Shown: piece by piece, positions 1-44,600 of the stretch
How positions within the stretch are numbered: the first letter of the stretch is position 1
How the letters are laid out: every line of letters starts with the position of its first letter
Made by a program: the position numbers and the translations under genes
Source of the DNA: Phoronis australis
Taxonomy: Eukaryota; Phoronida; Phoronidae
Length of the DNA: 64,000 nucleotides
NCBI GenBank assembly: GCA_002633005.1
Contig: NMRA01000124.1
Coordinates: forward strand, 844,902 to 908,901
Direction of reading: 5' to 3'
The notes under the pieces: model-generated
What the model saw: the letters and a program-made list of their open reading frames with translations, nothing else
What the model was told of the DNA's origin: nothing
The model's database searches: none

Positions 1-1933
1 TCGTGTTGACAACTTCACTCGTTTGTTAGGCATGATAAAGGGTTGGAAACAAATTAGCACATGAACACACTGAGTACCTAGCTGTGGCTCAAAAACCAAG
101 TACACCGCTTGGAACACTGTCGCAACACTGCCAAACCGCTACTAAGTCGACCTGACAAAATGAAGCCTAGCCTAGTGCGCACAATATGGGCCTACTAGCT
201 GTGCATGTTTTCATAATCAGGTGCATGCGCCTATGTATGAAACACTTCAATGAGGATTTTTTAAAAATAATCTGCGAGTGAAATTAAGGTTACTGTTTCA
301 ATATGGGGCTCCGATGTTTAATGAATTTTCTGCAGACAATTACAGTAGCCCGTTTTTAGGTACGCTCAGTATATAGGCGTATATGAAGGAAATCTCTGCA
401 GATACGCCCAGAACATCTATTGGGGGAAAATATGGATGAATGAATTCTGAACTCTTGTACCAGCCAGATTCTGCGCGCGAGCCACGCCAACTTAATTTAA
501 CGCTCGCACGCCGTAGGCCCATCTGCGCTTTTGAAAGTTACCCGTCCTGACGGCGCATCCTGTGATTGTGTAGGCGATGAATATCACTCAGTTGCGGTAG
601 CATATTTTTCTTTTATACCCTGTGTTTTATGGCAAACGAATTATCAGAAAAAAGTCCCAGAATTTTGTCAAAAATGTTCTTTTTTGAACCCCATCCATAA
701 TGCACGAATCTCGTATATGACGTTTTTCCACAGTAATGGGGATTTGGTTAAGTAGGGCAGAATGTCGTCATGTGCGGTGTGTCCCCGAGATGAGAGACAG
801 TTCGTCTGCTTATGACCGACTTGTGTTCATTTTCACGTGATCCTTTACTATAGCTTTGACCACTTTAGCTGCCTGAAAAGCTAATAATGTAGAAATGGCA
901 TCGTCATAACTTATTTACAAGACTGGTTACGTGTCTAATTGCAGTTAAGGCATGCATATGTATTCTCAAAATTACGGTTCGTATTCAATTCAATTTACAC
1001 GGGCCAAAACCGTTGAAGAGTGGTAATTTTCTATAGGCCCTACTATATGGAATTGATTCCAAAACTTTAGTCGGCGGCCTAAATCAATATCATTGTTTAA
1101 ATTATTATTTTGTTCTATAACTGATTGGCCTCGTGCACCACGGTTCACTATGCATTTAATGAGTAATCCGGTGATAGTAAAACCGCTGACTGGGGCCAAT
1201 ATGCTTTTTGAACAGTACCTACATATATAGCGATAACGGTTTGTAATTCCCATGATATTTAAATTGTTTGTTCGAAGATCCATACAATTCTCAAACCTGA
1301 CTGAGCACACCATTCCCCCCCTCAAAAAATGCGATTATTGAGCTCCCGGATATTTTTAAATAGGCTACGTAGGCTATATCTTCAAATAGATAAAAACGCC
1401 GAAAAAGAACCGTCCCATCTTCAGAATCTTGGCATGTGGTAAATGATCACAAATAGCGTCTCCGCCAGTTCGCAACGGCTATGCGTGACAGAAACTAAAT
1501 CAAAACAACAATAGGCCTCACGGCGAATTTTTGCCAAGTACGCCTTCATGAATATGGATTTATTTATAATCCCCGATTAACATTTCAGAACTCAGTCACC
1601 AAGTCAATGGTAAGCAATTTGTATCGTCTTTTCTGTTGCTTCTGTCAAATTAGTCATCTCAGGTGTCCAGGGGTGTGTATCAACATTGTTCTTCGTTTCC
1701 CCGGAACATGAATCAGAAAACATTTCGTTAATAAACACGTGATCAGTTAGTTATAAATTATGGGATGGACCAAATTCATTAATGACGTCACATGCGCATG
1801 TGTATTTAGTTTGGCGGCGGTGAGATAAGGGGTGAATGTCCCTTGTTTGCTCATCAAAAGTTATCATAACTTTGAATATTAAAGACATCCTGGTTTGGCA
1901 GGGAAGAAATTCTTGAGTGAGGATTCCCTTGTT
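1..1933. other. 5' flank of CHD4, no gene recognised
   Basis: No coding exon, RNA gene or repeat that I can support. The part next to 1934 must contain the CHD4 promoter and 5' UTR. A TAA at 1880-1882 is in frame with the CHD4 start and closes the frame 51 nt upstream, so the ORF does not extend further left in this exon. I saw no convincing TATA box. Confidence 0.5.
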
Positions 1934-32738
<30,805 letters not shown>

Positions 32739-32893
32739 ACCTGGCGTGCTGTTCATTTCTTAAATGTTCCATTAGCACTCGTATGGAACAACGAAGGTGG
32801 ATGCTTGAACAAAGTAAAAAAACAGGGGTTTCTATGTCTTATTTGCCTGAGCAGTGGAAGATGATTTCACTGCGGATAGTAGTTGTATTGCAA

Positions 32894-32899
32894 TTTATT
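32894..32899 (-). terminator. CEP43: Possible CEP43 poly(A) signal
   Basis: AATAAA on the minus strand, about 430 nt after the CEP43 stop. It is the nearest canonical signal I see, and it would make the CEP43 and CHD4 3' UTRs overlap head-on. A nearer non-canonical signal cannot be excluded. Confidence 0.35.
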
Positions 32900-33185
32900 T
32901 TTGTTCAGAAGCCATTGGGATGTTATTCTACATCTAGTTTTTGCTGTTCATGATTGTTTTGTAACTCACAGTTGTACATAGGCGTTACACAGCTTGTGTT
33001 TACCATCATTGCTAACTTAAACTGTTCATTCATTTCTGGTTATCAACTAGCAAACTGAGTACTTGTTCAAATGTTGTGTTGAAGGTATGAGCTTGAAATG
33101 AAAAGTACAAAGATTCTTATGTTTTTTAAATTTTCCTAGCGCTTCAGTTGGTACATTTTGTAAATAAGATTGTTGTTAATTGTGG

Positions 33186-33191
33186 AATAAA
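33186..33191 (+). terminator. CHD4: CHD4 poly(A) signal
   Basis: AATAAA 447 nt after the CHD4 stop codon, followed by T/G-containing sequence; a second AATAAA lies at 33230. This gives a 3' UTR of about 0.47-0.5 kb, ending before the CEP43 stop at 33327. Confidence 0.7.
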
Positions 33192-33326
33192 TATCTATTA
33201 AGTGTACACATCCACTATTTCTTAACAAAAATAAACTTCTCACGAGTCTACAACATTACCCACTGCAAATAAAACTTGTTATATACATCTATATACAAAA
33301 TAAATAACAAAAATGTAACAGATTGA

Positions 33327-35677
33327 TTAAAATGACAAGACGTCTTCGATGTAGTCTGTGCCAACATCGCCACCTATTGATATTGTCCTGTCGGTGGTCA
33401 GGTCGTCGTCGTTCTGCAAGAAGAGAAATGAATGTTATGAAAACATTTTAATCTTACGGTTCGACTTCAGTTCGACGAACACTTTAACATGAAGTGTTTC
33501 CTTCACGCTGTGAGCATGTTGGCTTGTGAAGCAGAAGCCACCAGACTGCTTTTCAGACAATGTTGAATTCTTATATGAAAACACAGCTTCACAATAATCC
33601 TTCACTAAGGTACAGAGATTGTTAATTTGCATGAAACTGTGGTAGTGGAAGTACGACTTCTAATGTGCTTTATGTTTCGAATGAAGTCTTCCTTGAAACG
33701 GACAGATTATACCTCTAGTGAAATGTCCTCTTCAATTTCTTCCTCAATTTCTTCTGCTATACTCTGCGACTTGGATTTCTCGGAGCGGGCACTTAGCGTT
33801 TCGCTCCTACCAGAACTGAGGAAATCGTCTTCATAATCATCATCAGGAACATCTGTCGGAAGTGAAACAAAATTAAAGGTGGTAGACCCGAGTTTGGTGG
33901 ATAAGACTGTTACATATCGAAACATCACGATCTTCGATAAGGTTACAAAAAATCGCAAAAGTGTCCTTGCATTCTCCAACAATCCTGCAAAAATTTGGTA
34001 TCCAACCCTTGCAAAATCTGGTCCGACATGATTGTTAAAGAAGACAAAATTTTTTGTACACATATCACAGATCACGATCTATAATGTACAGAAATTTGCT
34101 TTAATCAGGGCTTGGAATTTTCCGCGGAAACGCGGATTTCCGCTTTTTTCAAATGTGCTGTCCGCTTTTATTGTAATATTTCCGCATAATAAAAATCGGA
34201 TTTGATATAAAATTTCCGCGGCAAATTCCTTTCTTACCGCGGCGTTGCAGACGACGTTCACCTCGAAAAGCGGAAGTTGCTCTTTATGTTTCGGAGGAAC
34301 ATAAATTGTCAACATTGCCGGGGCACCTGGGACAGCGTGGTGGGATTTTCAATGGCGTCTCGTGTTATTGTTAAGCGCGGCGACAAATACTACCGCTCTG
34401 CAGCCAAAAATGTGTGGGGTTGGGAGTGGACGGGTGAGCTAAAAGGACGCAGACGCATGCTACTGATGGTGGTAACGTTTTTTTTTTTAGTGCTCCCGAT
34501 TTTTGTCAAGGAAAGGTTCACATTGACCATTTCAAGGCTGGTTAGCGGGCATGATTTGGGCCGTAAAAGTTTCCGCGTTTTTTTGTCATTGGTCATTCCA
34601 AGCCCTGTTTAATATAAATTTCAGCAACACTATTCGCCACTGTACAAGAAGCCGGTGAAACTTCTTCCTGGGGAACTTGTCCATATATTCACCTGTTTTA
34701 AATGGTGATTATGCCTGAAAGCAAACGCAGTATTTTCTCTAATAAGGCCCAGGGCAGCTGGTAAAGCCGTATTAAATTGTTTTTGCTGTAGACTGTATAC
34801 CTTGAAATGGGCAGGCTTTTCGTTTGATGTACGTAAAACTATACAGTAGAAAATAGGTTAGTTCTGTGACCTAACACTAAGTGGCGCTACCAGTCTATAC
34901 ACTGGGAGTAGTAGACTGGAAGCTATCGGCAACAAACTGTCGTTCTAACAGAACAATCGAACACACCACCTCCAGACTGCACCATGGTAAAGATTTACAA
35001 ACTTACCAAATCCCAGGTCTGCCATCTTCTTGTCAATGTCTTTGATATCTTTGTCAATTTTGTCTTCCTTAGCATCTGAAATATCAACAAATGTCCAGAT
35101 TTAGGGAGCACATAAGCATCAAAGCATTCACTTACAGACGATGCAGACACTTGAGGGTGTTAATACTCAGGGCTTGGAATGACCAATGACAAGAAAGCGG
35201 AAACTTTTACGGCCCAAATCATGCCCGATAACCAGCCTTTGAAATGGTCAAAGTGAACCTTTCCGCGACAAATATCGGGAGGACTAAAAAAAAAAAAAAA
35301 AAANGCGGAAATATTATAAAAAAAGCGGAAAGCACATTTCAAAAAAGCGGAAATCCGCGTTTTCGCGGAAAATTCCAAGCCCTGAATACTGCATTTTGGA
35401 CTAGATTACCCAGGTATGACGCTCAAGACTACGTTCCATAGGTTGAAAATGTGACTTCCCACTCAGAAGCACCTGGCTCCAATTACCTTTCTTGCTCCCA
35501 TTCATACCAGGGAGAGAGGGAGCATCCTTCAGCGAGAACGAGGACTTGTTGTCTGTCAGCGAGGGCAGTCCTTGCAATGACGACAGGCCAGAATTGCCAG
35601 AGGTGCCCCCCGTCTTCGTGACCTGTGGACTCTTCACTTGACCCGGTTTGTCCTTGTCCTGAGGTTTGGTTTTATCA
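33327..35677 (-). CDS. CEP43: CEP43 last four exons: Ser-rich linker and acidic C-terminus
   Basis: Exons 35487-35677 (SGLSSLQGLPSLTD, FSLKDAPSLPG), 35007-35075 (DKIDKDIKDIDKKMADLGF), 33713-33852 (DDDYEDDFLSSG, QSIAEEIEEEIEEDISLE) and 33327-33413 (DDDLTTDRTISIG, DYIEDVLSF, stop at 33327-33329). Each aligns to the C-terminal third of human CEP43 in the same order. The introns carry MITE A copies 2 and 3. Confidence 0.94.
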
Positions 35678-38600
35678 CTGCTACGAAATATATGAATATC
35701 ACTTTGCAGTTCAGTTTAATCCCATTTGTTGTACAAAACACGATATATCACCTCTTAGTGTTGACGCAAACAACCAAACAAGGTTTGTGTAAAATTTATC
35801 AGCGGAACAATGTGAAAACTTACGAATAAAAAGACAACGCAAAACAGATACCAAAACATGATGAAACATATCTTGGAGATTCACAGAGTTTCAAAAGCAA
35901 TACTAAAACAGGTGAAAAGCTGACAACAAATGTTCAGTGCTATGACACAGTATGGTAAGTGTGCCCAGGAATACGATCTTCACAAGTCTACCAATGACGT
36001 CAAACGGTCAACATTGCGGAAAAGTTTTGGCAATAATTTGATGTAGATTGCTCAAAATCATGAAGAAAGTTCACACAACAATAAAAACTGAAGAAGTTGT
36101 GTTTAAGGTAGAACTCAATAGCTGATAAAAATTCTACGCAGTCAAATGGGCACTGATACCTGGACAGAACGCCCTCTGCCAATCAGACTGTCACCAAATC
36201 ATGGGATAAGCAACCAAAAATACCGGGTAATCAACCATTTGACTGCGAAAACAGAACTTTTATCACGCAACTCGAGATTAGTTTGCTATTAATTACAAAC
36301 AGTGACACAACACCATTTTCCCCATTTTTAATTATTAAGGTCAACAAAACAATAAAACGACATTAACCCATGGTTAGATAAACGGATAACAATGGTCAGT
36401 TACGGTAATCAAAGTCGAATAACACAGTACGAGAAGTGATGTGTAACATAACACGAAATAAAAACATAAAAGCAAGGCGTGCATCGACGAGCAAATTCTA
36501 CCTGGCAGCTGACACAGAACCACGGCAATAGGCTAACAGTACTGAGCCATGTTTCTCACTGTTAGCATACAGCAAAAGCAGTAATGAGCATTGCCCAACA
36601 CGAACACACAAACACACAGAACACTACCCTGACCGTCTGTTTGCACCAAGATCACGCAAACGACGTCACAATTTCAAAATCTTGCTGAAATGTGAGGGGT
36701 ACGTAAGCGAAAACACGTTTTCGATACTCTAGATAAGTACAACGTTCTGGAATGGTGTTACTCAAAGTGTTAGCAACAAATTTCGTGCCTGAAATTAAAA
36801 CGAAAATTAAATCGCACAAGGGCACAGGCTTATGTAATCCAGGTATCGGGACATGTAGACTTCACAGTTGAGGTTTGAGAAGGGGTATTAGGAAAACGGT
36901 ACACGCATAAAACCAAGCACTGAGTTACAGCTAACACTACAGCTATGAGAGGGATTGTTGAGAAAATGGGGAGGGAGAGCAGACGATGTGGAAGTGCCAG
37001 CGTGTGTGTGTGTGTGAAGGTAGCACTATCTACTGACAGAAGAACGGGGCAAGTTAGTCTGTGTACGACGGCAGATTACCTGGGACTCGGTTTGGGGATT
37101 TGAGATGGTTTGGCCTCCTTCGCTGTCCTGCGACAGGGTCAAAACATGGCAGGCGTTAACAACGATGACAGTGCGTGCGCTACGATTCCCTCTCATACAG
37201 GGTTTCATGTTCCTTTCCCACAAGCTATTTTTACCGCAAGGATTAAAAGGGTAATTTTTGTCAACGATTGTCGATGAACACAACTGAATAATGGAGTGCA
37301 CGATATCGCAACACGACTCCCAAGCCATGCATTTTTTTCTCCGTTATGCAAAATTTCCCATAAAAAATCAGTCCGTTTTCAACGATCCCAGCTTTAACAT
37401 AACGAGTGGGAATGGAATGCACAGTGATAGGTGTACTCGCATCCAATGCTCTGGTTGTGTGCGCCTGGCAAGCCAATATGGCGGTGATTTAGCGAGTGTG
37501 ACACGTTGTTGACAGGTGCTTGTGCACTCATGGTACTCGGTTTCATCTAGCAAGCTGACCTCGTCTAGCATACATAGTGTAGGTATGAACTGTGGTACAT
37601 GGATCATTAAACTGTAAGTCTGTCAACAGTAAATCTTCAGGACAGATGTACTCTTAGACTAAAAGTTTCACACACCACTGGATGCCTTTCAGTGGGTTAT
37701 TTTAGTCAGTATTCTGACTATGCTAACTCAACAGTAATAAAATTCAGTATCCAAGGAGCTGCAAACATCTCAAGCCGAGTACAGCTAAAATTAAGTCAAA
37801 CTGCAAATTTCACACCATTTGTAATTAAACGAAAGACAATCGAACCTATTTGTTGATGAAATCAAGAGTCCTACTTGGTTCATAGAGAAATCGCAAAAAT
37901 AAGCCCAAATATTTTACACTACATCGCTATATCCGAAAACAGCTTTTAATAGTATTCCCAAGAGGACATTGTTCGAGGCTTTAGTACATAAAATGGAGGC
38001 TTGAGGACTGAAAATGTCAAATCATAGCTAATAATGGTCAAGTAATCCTGAAATCTGACAACAAAATAGATCTAAAAAGGATTACGATACATTTTTTTTT
38101 GTAGTGGACAACACATTGCTATCCATAATGACAGCAGTGACATATTTCAAGAGTAGAGGATTCGATTTTCTTCTAACCCAATAAAAACGCAAACAACAAC
38201 AAGCCTGCAAACAGACACAAAAATCACAGTTTTGCAGTTTTGGCCCTATAGAGGTCACCAATGTTGGCTGCCACTACAGGTGTTTGCAACAATCCCCATC
38301 TAAGCACATAGAGTTAGGTGACAGTGTAGCCAACAGTCAAGCATGTCTTACTTGGTTAGTGATTTGGCACGATTATTAGATGGTATCAGGTCGTCGAAGA
38401 AAGCATCGTCATCTTCACTGAAGCTGGACCGGTTGGAATCTTTCTTCGTTTTCTCCCAACCGTTGGTCTGTAACAGTGGAACACGCAAATTCAAGTCCAC
38501 AAATAAAAATTTGTGTTGGAGACTGTTACAGAAATTATTCAGCATTTCTTTTCTAAATCGATAACAGAGCGTATGTGAAACTTCTCAACAATAGAAAAAT

Positions 38601-41600
38601 GCAAAACAATAGGTCTTAATGAACAATCCCAAGTCTCAAAACAAGCTGCACTACACAACCAAACAACCAAACTAAGGATGATACGTCAGTGCCAGATAAA
38701 ACACAGTACCACCATGTCATTTGGGTTAGCAATACATCCTCCAGTTCAAGAATAGCAACTCGGTTAAAAACAGCGATAAAATAATGCGCCCACATATTTA
38801 TATATAAATGAGCCGAACAAAAATGTTTACAATGGTACGCAATGCGTTTCGGCCCTCACAGTCATGGGCAATGCCAGTACGGTATTTATCAGTCTTGCAT
38901 ATAAAAACACTAGAAAGCCAACAGCTTTTTCGACACCTTTTTCACAGGTCCTGGTATCTTGGACGGAGTTGCCGAAGACATAGACCCTCGTGGGGACGAC
39001 GGCACAATGTCGGACACGTCATGAGACACGACACTCTTGCACAGGATAAACAGACGCTTGTACATATTGAGGAACTCGTCAAAGTCGATGGCTGCAAGAG
39101 ATACCAGATGATGTCACAAGCTGTGAAGGTACAGCGTTATAACCAATCTTTCAGGGTAACGTTACCAATGTGTTGGAATTCAGGAGAGCCTCAGATCAGT
39201 GGTGAACCCAAATCTTTTATTAGATCAAAGTGAAAATTACATTGACAGGTTACAGCAATAGGAAAGCATATTTAAGTTTCCTAATATTTGTGTTTTCAGT
39301 GCATGTCACTGTTTTCGAAAACAAACTAGTTTCGTGTCAACTTGGCTGATACTTGCGTCACGCCACAACTATGTTATTGTCACCTAGCTACAGAAAATAA
39401 TCGCCTTTTACTTCTCAGTTTCTTCAACTCTGCTAGCACACTAACATGACAAAAAGGCCTTGACAGCAAACACGATCACTAAATATTTACAAACTACAAA
39501 TTATGAAGGCTGGTTAGCCATGAGAATCTATGATTATTTGTCAATGTACCTACACACATTTCGCCATTGTAGCTCTTTCAAAATGCTTCTGTGAAGAGAC
39601 TGTAGCAACATGAACACATCTCACACACAATACAGTTCACCTCCTAGCTTTAAACAACATCAACCACATCAACTACATGATCAGGTGAAGAAACAATCCA
39701 GAGTGCAGACTCGAAAGTACTCCGGCCAATCAACAGGCAACAGCTACAAAACATGGTCGCCACTCGTAATGTGATTTCGAGTTGCATGAGTTTTCCATCA
39801 TATAATTTCATTTTCCAAAAGTTATTTTTCTAGCCAAAAGTGGACGTACAATACTTTTTCCAAGTGCAAACATAAATAGCAATGTCATTTGCAAAATGAA
39901 TTTTAGAATTAACTTGTGAAAATTTCCATCAATTTCTCTGAGATTTTAAACCATTTTCATTTCCAGACTTGCCCTAAACTCTTCACGTAGTTCCACTGTT
40001 GAATCTGGGAGTCCGCACAAAGAATCATTTCTCAACCGCACATTTGTGCCAATGCTGGAAAATTCAACATACCATTGCTGAAGTCTTTGTCCACAGATCG
40101 AAACTCATCGTTCACGTAACGCTCCAGCATATTTCTGAAAATTTCCAGAAATTTATCCACATGCTGCACTAACAAGATACAAGAACCAACGGGACTCAAA
40201 TGCTGTGTTCAAACAACTAGCTGCAGATGAGCCAGAAGAACAATTTGGCAGCAGCTGCTTAATATGTAGATAAAATATGCTTAACACACACCATGTTCAT
40301 GACGAATACTTTTCAATGATATTCGCGCGATCTCTCTAGCTTTGACAGTCGTTCGCAACAAAACTATAAAGCAGGTGACCAAGAGACATGAGAAAACTAA
40401 TGACTAAAATGACAACTACGTTTCAAGACTGTTCTTGTCTCACCTTCAGGCAAAAATAAAACGACACACGGTTACAAAAATATGTCACGAAGGGTCGTGA
40501 CCCACTCAGTTACAAACCAATATACACGTACTGGAAAAACTGAGCCAGCGTATGGCACATCCTTGTGAGCTGCAGTTTTTTTTTCAAGTGATTATCAAAG
40601 ACTCCAATATATTCAACCTATGGGTGTCATGTTATGAACATGAAGACAATTTCATTGGTGCAATATGTTTTCTTAACTCAAGTATCAAGTTGAGCACATG
40701 AAACTGTGTGAATATAAGAAACTCCCTTATGCAATGCAGAATCAGTACGAAACAACGGTGAAGCTAGTCCCACTGAAAACATTACACAAACCTCTTTCAC
40801 AGAATGGATTCGTGTTTAAAGGCAAGTCACATCTCAAATTTTCAAAATGTCACAGGGAAGTCTCAGTTGTCACAACTTTTTGGTGCTTCTTCCACATATA
40901 AGACACATCAACTTTGCTTTTGTCACATATGTGATCCACACCACTTTACGATGAATTTAACAACTTCAAAATTTGTGAAAAAAGGAACCACCACTTGATA
41001 CACAATAAAATAACTGTAAACCCAACAAAACACAAACACTAAATAATAGGGTGAAAATTTGTTGCAGAACTCTCAAAATGTCAAAAAATTTCAGGCAAGC
41101 AGGTTTTTGTCGCAGAATGTCACGACGTCACAGGGAATCCTTTCTCTGCTCTTTATAGTAATAATTATATTTTTTCAATTTCTTCATTATGATATCCATT
41201 TCCACCACTACTGTCACTACCGCCATAGATCAGAACTACAGCCAATAGGAGGCGACACAAGTTACTAGGCACTCACCTGTGAAAACCCGGAAACATGTCA
41301 GCGAACAAACACCGCAGTTCGTCTTTTTCTATTGTACCGCTTTTATCCTAGGTGACAAAAAAGACCTTAGACACCACCGTCTACTTAAAATCTTAGCAAA
41401 TACGCAAGTTACGGCTCAGAAGAAATTAAACAAAACCAGGTGCAATGAAAGAAGAAAAGGTGGAACGAGTCAATTATATCCCCGTGTCATGAGACTGTAG
41501 ACAAATTTGCAAAGTCTGACTACTCAGTTTCATCGGCACTTTTCAAACGATGATAACTTTACTACAAATAGTGGAAATTTAATGAAACGTTATTTATGAC

Positions 41601-44600
41601 ATCTACACAGTACAAGCTGCGATAATAGGCTAAAATTTTCTTAATCTTTTTTTTGAGAAGAAATTTGACAAAACAGAACTATAACTTTGCTATAAATAGT
41701 GGAAACTTTATCAAATGTAATTAATTATATCTACACAGTACAAACTATGCTCGTAGCAGACTAAAATTTTCTTAATATTTATTTTTGAGAAGAAATTTGA
41801 CAAATAAGAACTTGAATTGTTAGCCATATTGTGTGCAAAATGCACGGTGCTCAGGATATACAGATTGTACCCGTCAACTGTCAATTTAGAATTAAATAAA
41901 TTTAAAGAAGGAAAACAAGGCGGTTGAATTAAATCAGGGTACAGCCGCAGCAATAAACAGAGGGTACCGTGACCTGTTAAAACCGTCACTGTCACATGCA
42001 AGGGTCTCACTATTTTGAGAGCCATTTTTTCTACTAACACTGAATAACAGACACCAAAAAGGTTCTCAAAATTCGAGGCCCCTGCAAGTGACCAAGGCCG
42101 TTGAAACAGCCTGTGGAGAACACGTACTACCCAGGCAAAATTTCCTCCGTAATTTTCTCAAGTTGAAAGTTAAATCGCGTACAAAAACACACAACTTGCT
42201 ATGAAAGAACCACTTACGGACTAAATGGAAGCTTGACACTACTCACCTTATCATAGAAATTAAATTTTTCTTTAGCATCAGCAATCTGCTGTGAAGTCAA
42301 ATCCTGCAAATGCAATGCCTCAATAAATCAAAATTCAAATTGCAAGATTGTCGAATAATGTGCTTCATCAAAAAATAGTCCAATAACTACGAATAAGGGA
42401 AACTATGGTAACAACCAAAGTGAACGTTTAACAAAAATATGTAAAAAGAACAATCGTGAGATATTAGGTAACCTTAGCTGCAGTAAACTGGTCAATCAGT
42501 TGCAGTGGAAAATAATTAATAGCGCTCTGCTTCGCGAAAAGTGACTGAAGACTTAATAAGTCTACTTCTGAAAAATAACTGAATCTCACTTGAGGAAAAA
42601 TTAAAAGAGAACATTAGACACATAAATGTTAGCTACTGAGATAATTTCTAGAATATATTTCTAGACTTCGGTAAGTCTTTATTCCGTAAGTGAAGTGATA
42701 GCGCAAAACCAAATTTCTTCCATAAGTCCAAGTCACTTGTCATGAAACCACAGGTTCTTTTACCATACAATGCCACAAATCTATACACTGTTACTGACAC
42801 TAACGGTTTTCTATATAACTTCTGACTTTTGAAAAGGATCACACAGTATATAACCATTAAGAAAGGAACTTTTGCTTCCAAACAGCAGAAGAAACACTTA
42901 ACGTTGGCACAGACATGGGTACCACAGCCAACAACATACATAGACATGGACAACACAATTAGCAACAGAAAACCAATCAACAATTACAACATTACAAAGT
43001 TGAGATTTGTCATGGCGAGTGGCCACTTAGTCACTGTGAGCGAACCTTTGCAGTAAAACGGGAACAACACACTGGCTTGCATACAAAGAATGGTCCCATA
43101 CCGAATGGAACGAACACTTTTGTTGATGTAGGGAAACACTTAGCGTGACTGATCTAGCTTTCAAATGTCGCACAATTTCAAGTTAAGTCACGACTAGTGA
43201 AGAAAGCTACACTGTGCCTCCACAGATGTCTGTCAAGCTTATTAAATTTTCTGATGTCAGTATTGTAATGTACTAGTACACAAGAGTAAGTTTCGTCGAA
43301 ATCAGAACTTATGAATGGGTCGATAATTTTAATGATGTATTATAGACTAGTGGCCAAAAAAACGAAGCAGTCAACAACAAGAGAACTACGGTAATCCGTC
43401 ACGTATTTGGCAGACAATATGGCCAACAAATGAAACTCTATTTTGTCAAATTTCTCCACAAGAGTAAAGATTAAGAACATTTTAGTCTGTTATCAGCATG
43501 GTTTGTAGTGTGTAGGTGACGTTAATCAACATTTCGTGAAGTATCCAAGATTTGTGGCAAGGTGACCAGCCTTTGAAAAATGGAAACGTGACAAATCTGC
43601 CGATTATTTTTTGTGCAAAAAAGTGGAGAATTACAGTACATAGTAGCAAATACGTGACAAAAAAGACCGTAGATAAATACCACAACAAATAGATCCCATT
43701 ATTCCATGAAGGCCATCAGTGATAATCCTATATTCTCAGACAGATATGCTACCATTAGACATCATTAGACAAAGGCATGAAATCAAACTGCAATGCAAAA
43801 TACGATACATTGCTTACGCTCACTATGGCATTGTTGGAACTATATCTGCAAACTGCTTTTTCAATTCAGAACAGCATACTGCTGAAAATTGAAAATTTCC
43901 TTCACTAAATTTCAAAGCAAATCAGTTCAATTTTGTTGCATCCTCTGCACTGTATATACCTGCCATTAAACACATAGGGGAAAATGTACATTTGCAGCCA
44001 GTAGTTGAAAAATTAAAAATAAACACAAAACATTTTGCAATTTTTTGTTTCAAATGAAGACACTTTCAATATTTAATAATCAAGACGGTAAAGCGAAGCA
44101 AAGATTAAATTTTAAAATATTGTTTTAAAGTTCATATTGCGACTTTGTTCCAACAAGATATAAACTAGTTTTTGCCCCACTACTCCAGGCAATATGTTTC
44201 AACCTAACAAGGCAACTTAATAGTTGTACTGTTCTCATGCCACTAAATGACATTAGAATATGGATAGTACAGTACTTTTCAGTTATGCTTAACATGCCAC
44301 GTCCTTTTAGCAATGAAATGTGAAGTGCGTATAAGTTATACATTGTACCAGCTTGTTACAGCATTCTCTCAAAACAGATCGGCCATGATACAACCTGTCT
44401 AGGGATGACAAATCTAGACAGAGGTCAGGGTAGAGTTCAATAACTGTCTAAAATCGAGCCCAAATCACACCCTCTCATTGAAAATACACGGTGATACCTC
44501 GCGATATCTTGCATTTCTAGTGAGACGAGCGTTATTGAACTCGACCCCACATTCACCAGATGGTAAAAAATCTCCAGTTCCGAACATTGAAAGATGAAAG

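Noticed and set aside
36961-37020. CRISPR-like or regulatory GT repeats
   Set aside because: Only a short (GT)n run in an intron of an animal gene; no array structure anywhere in the window.
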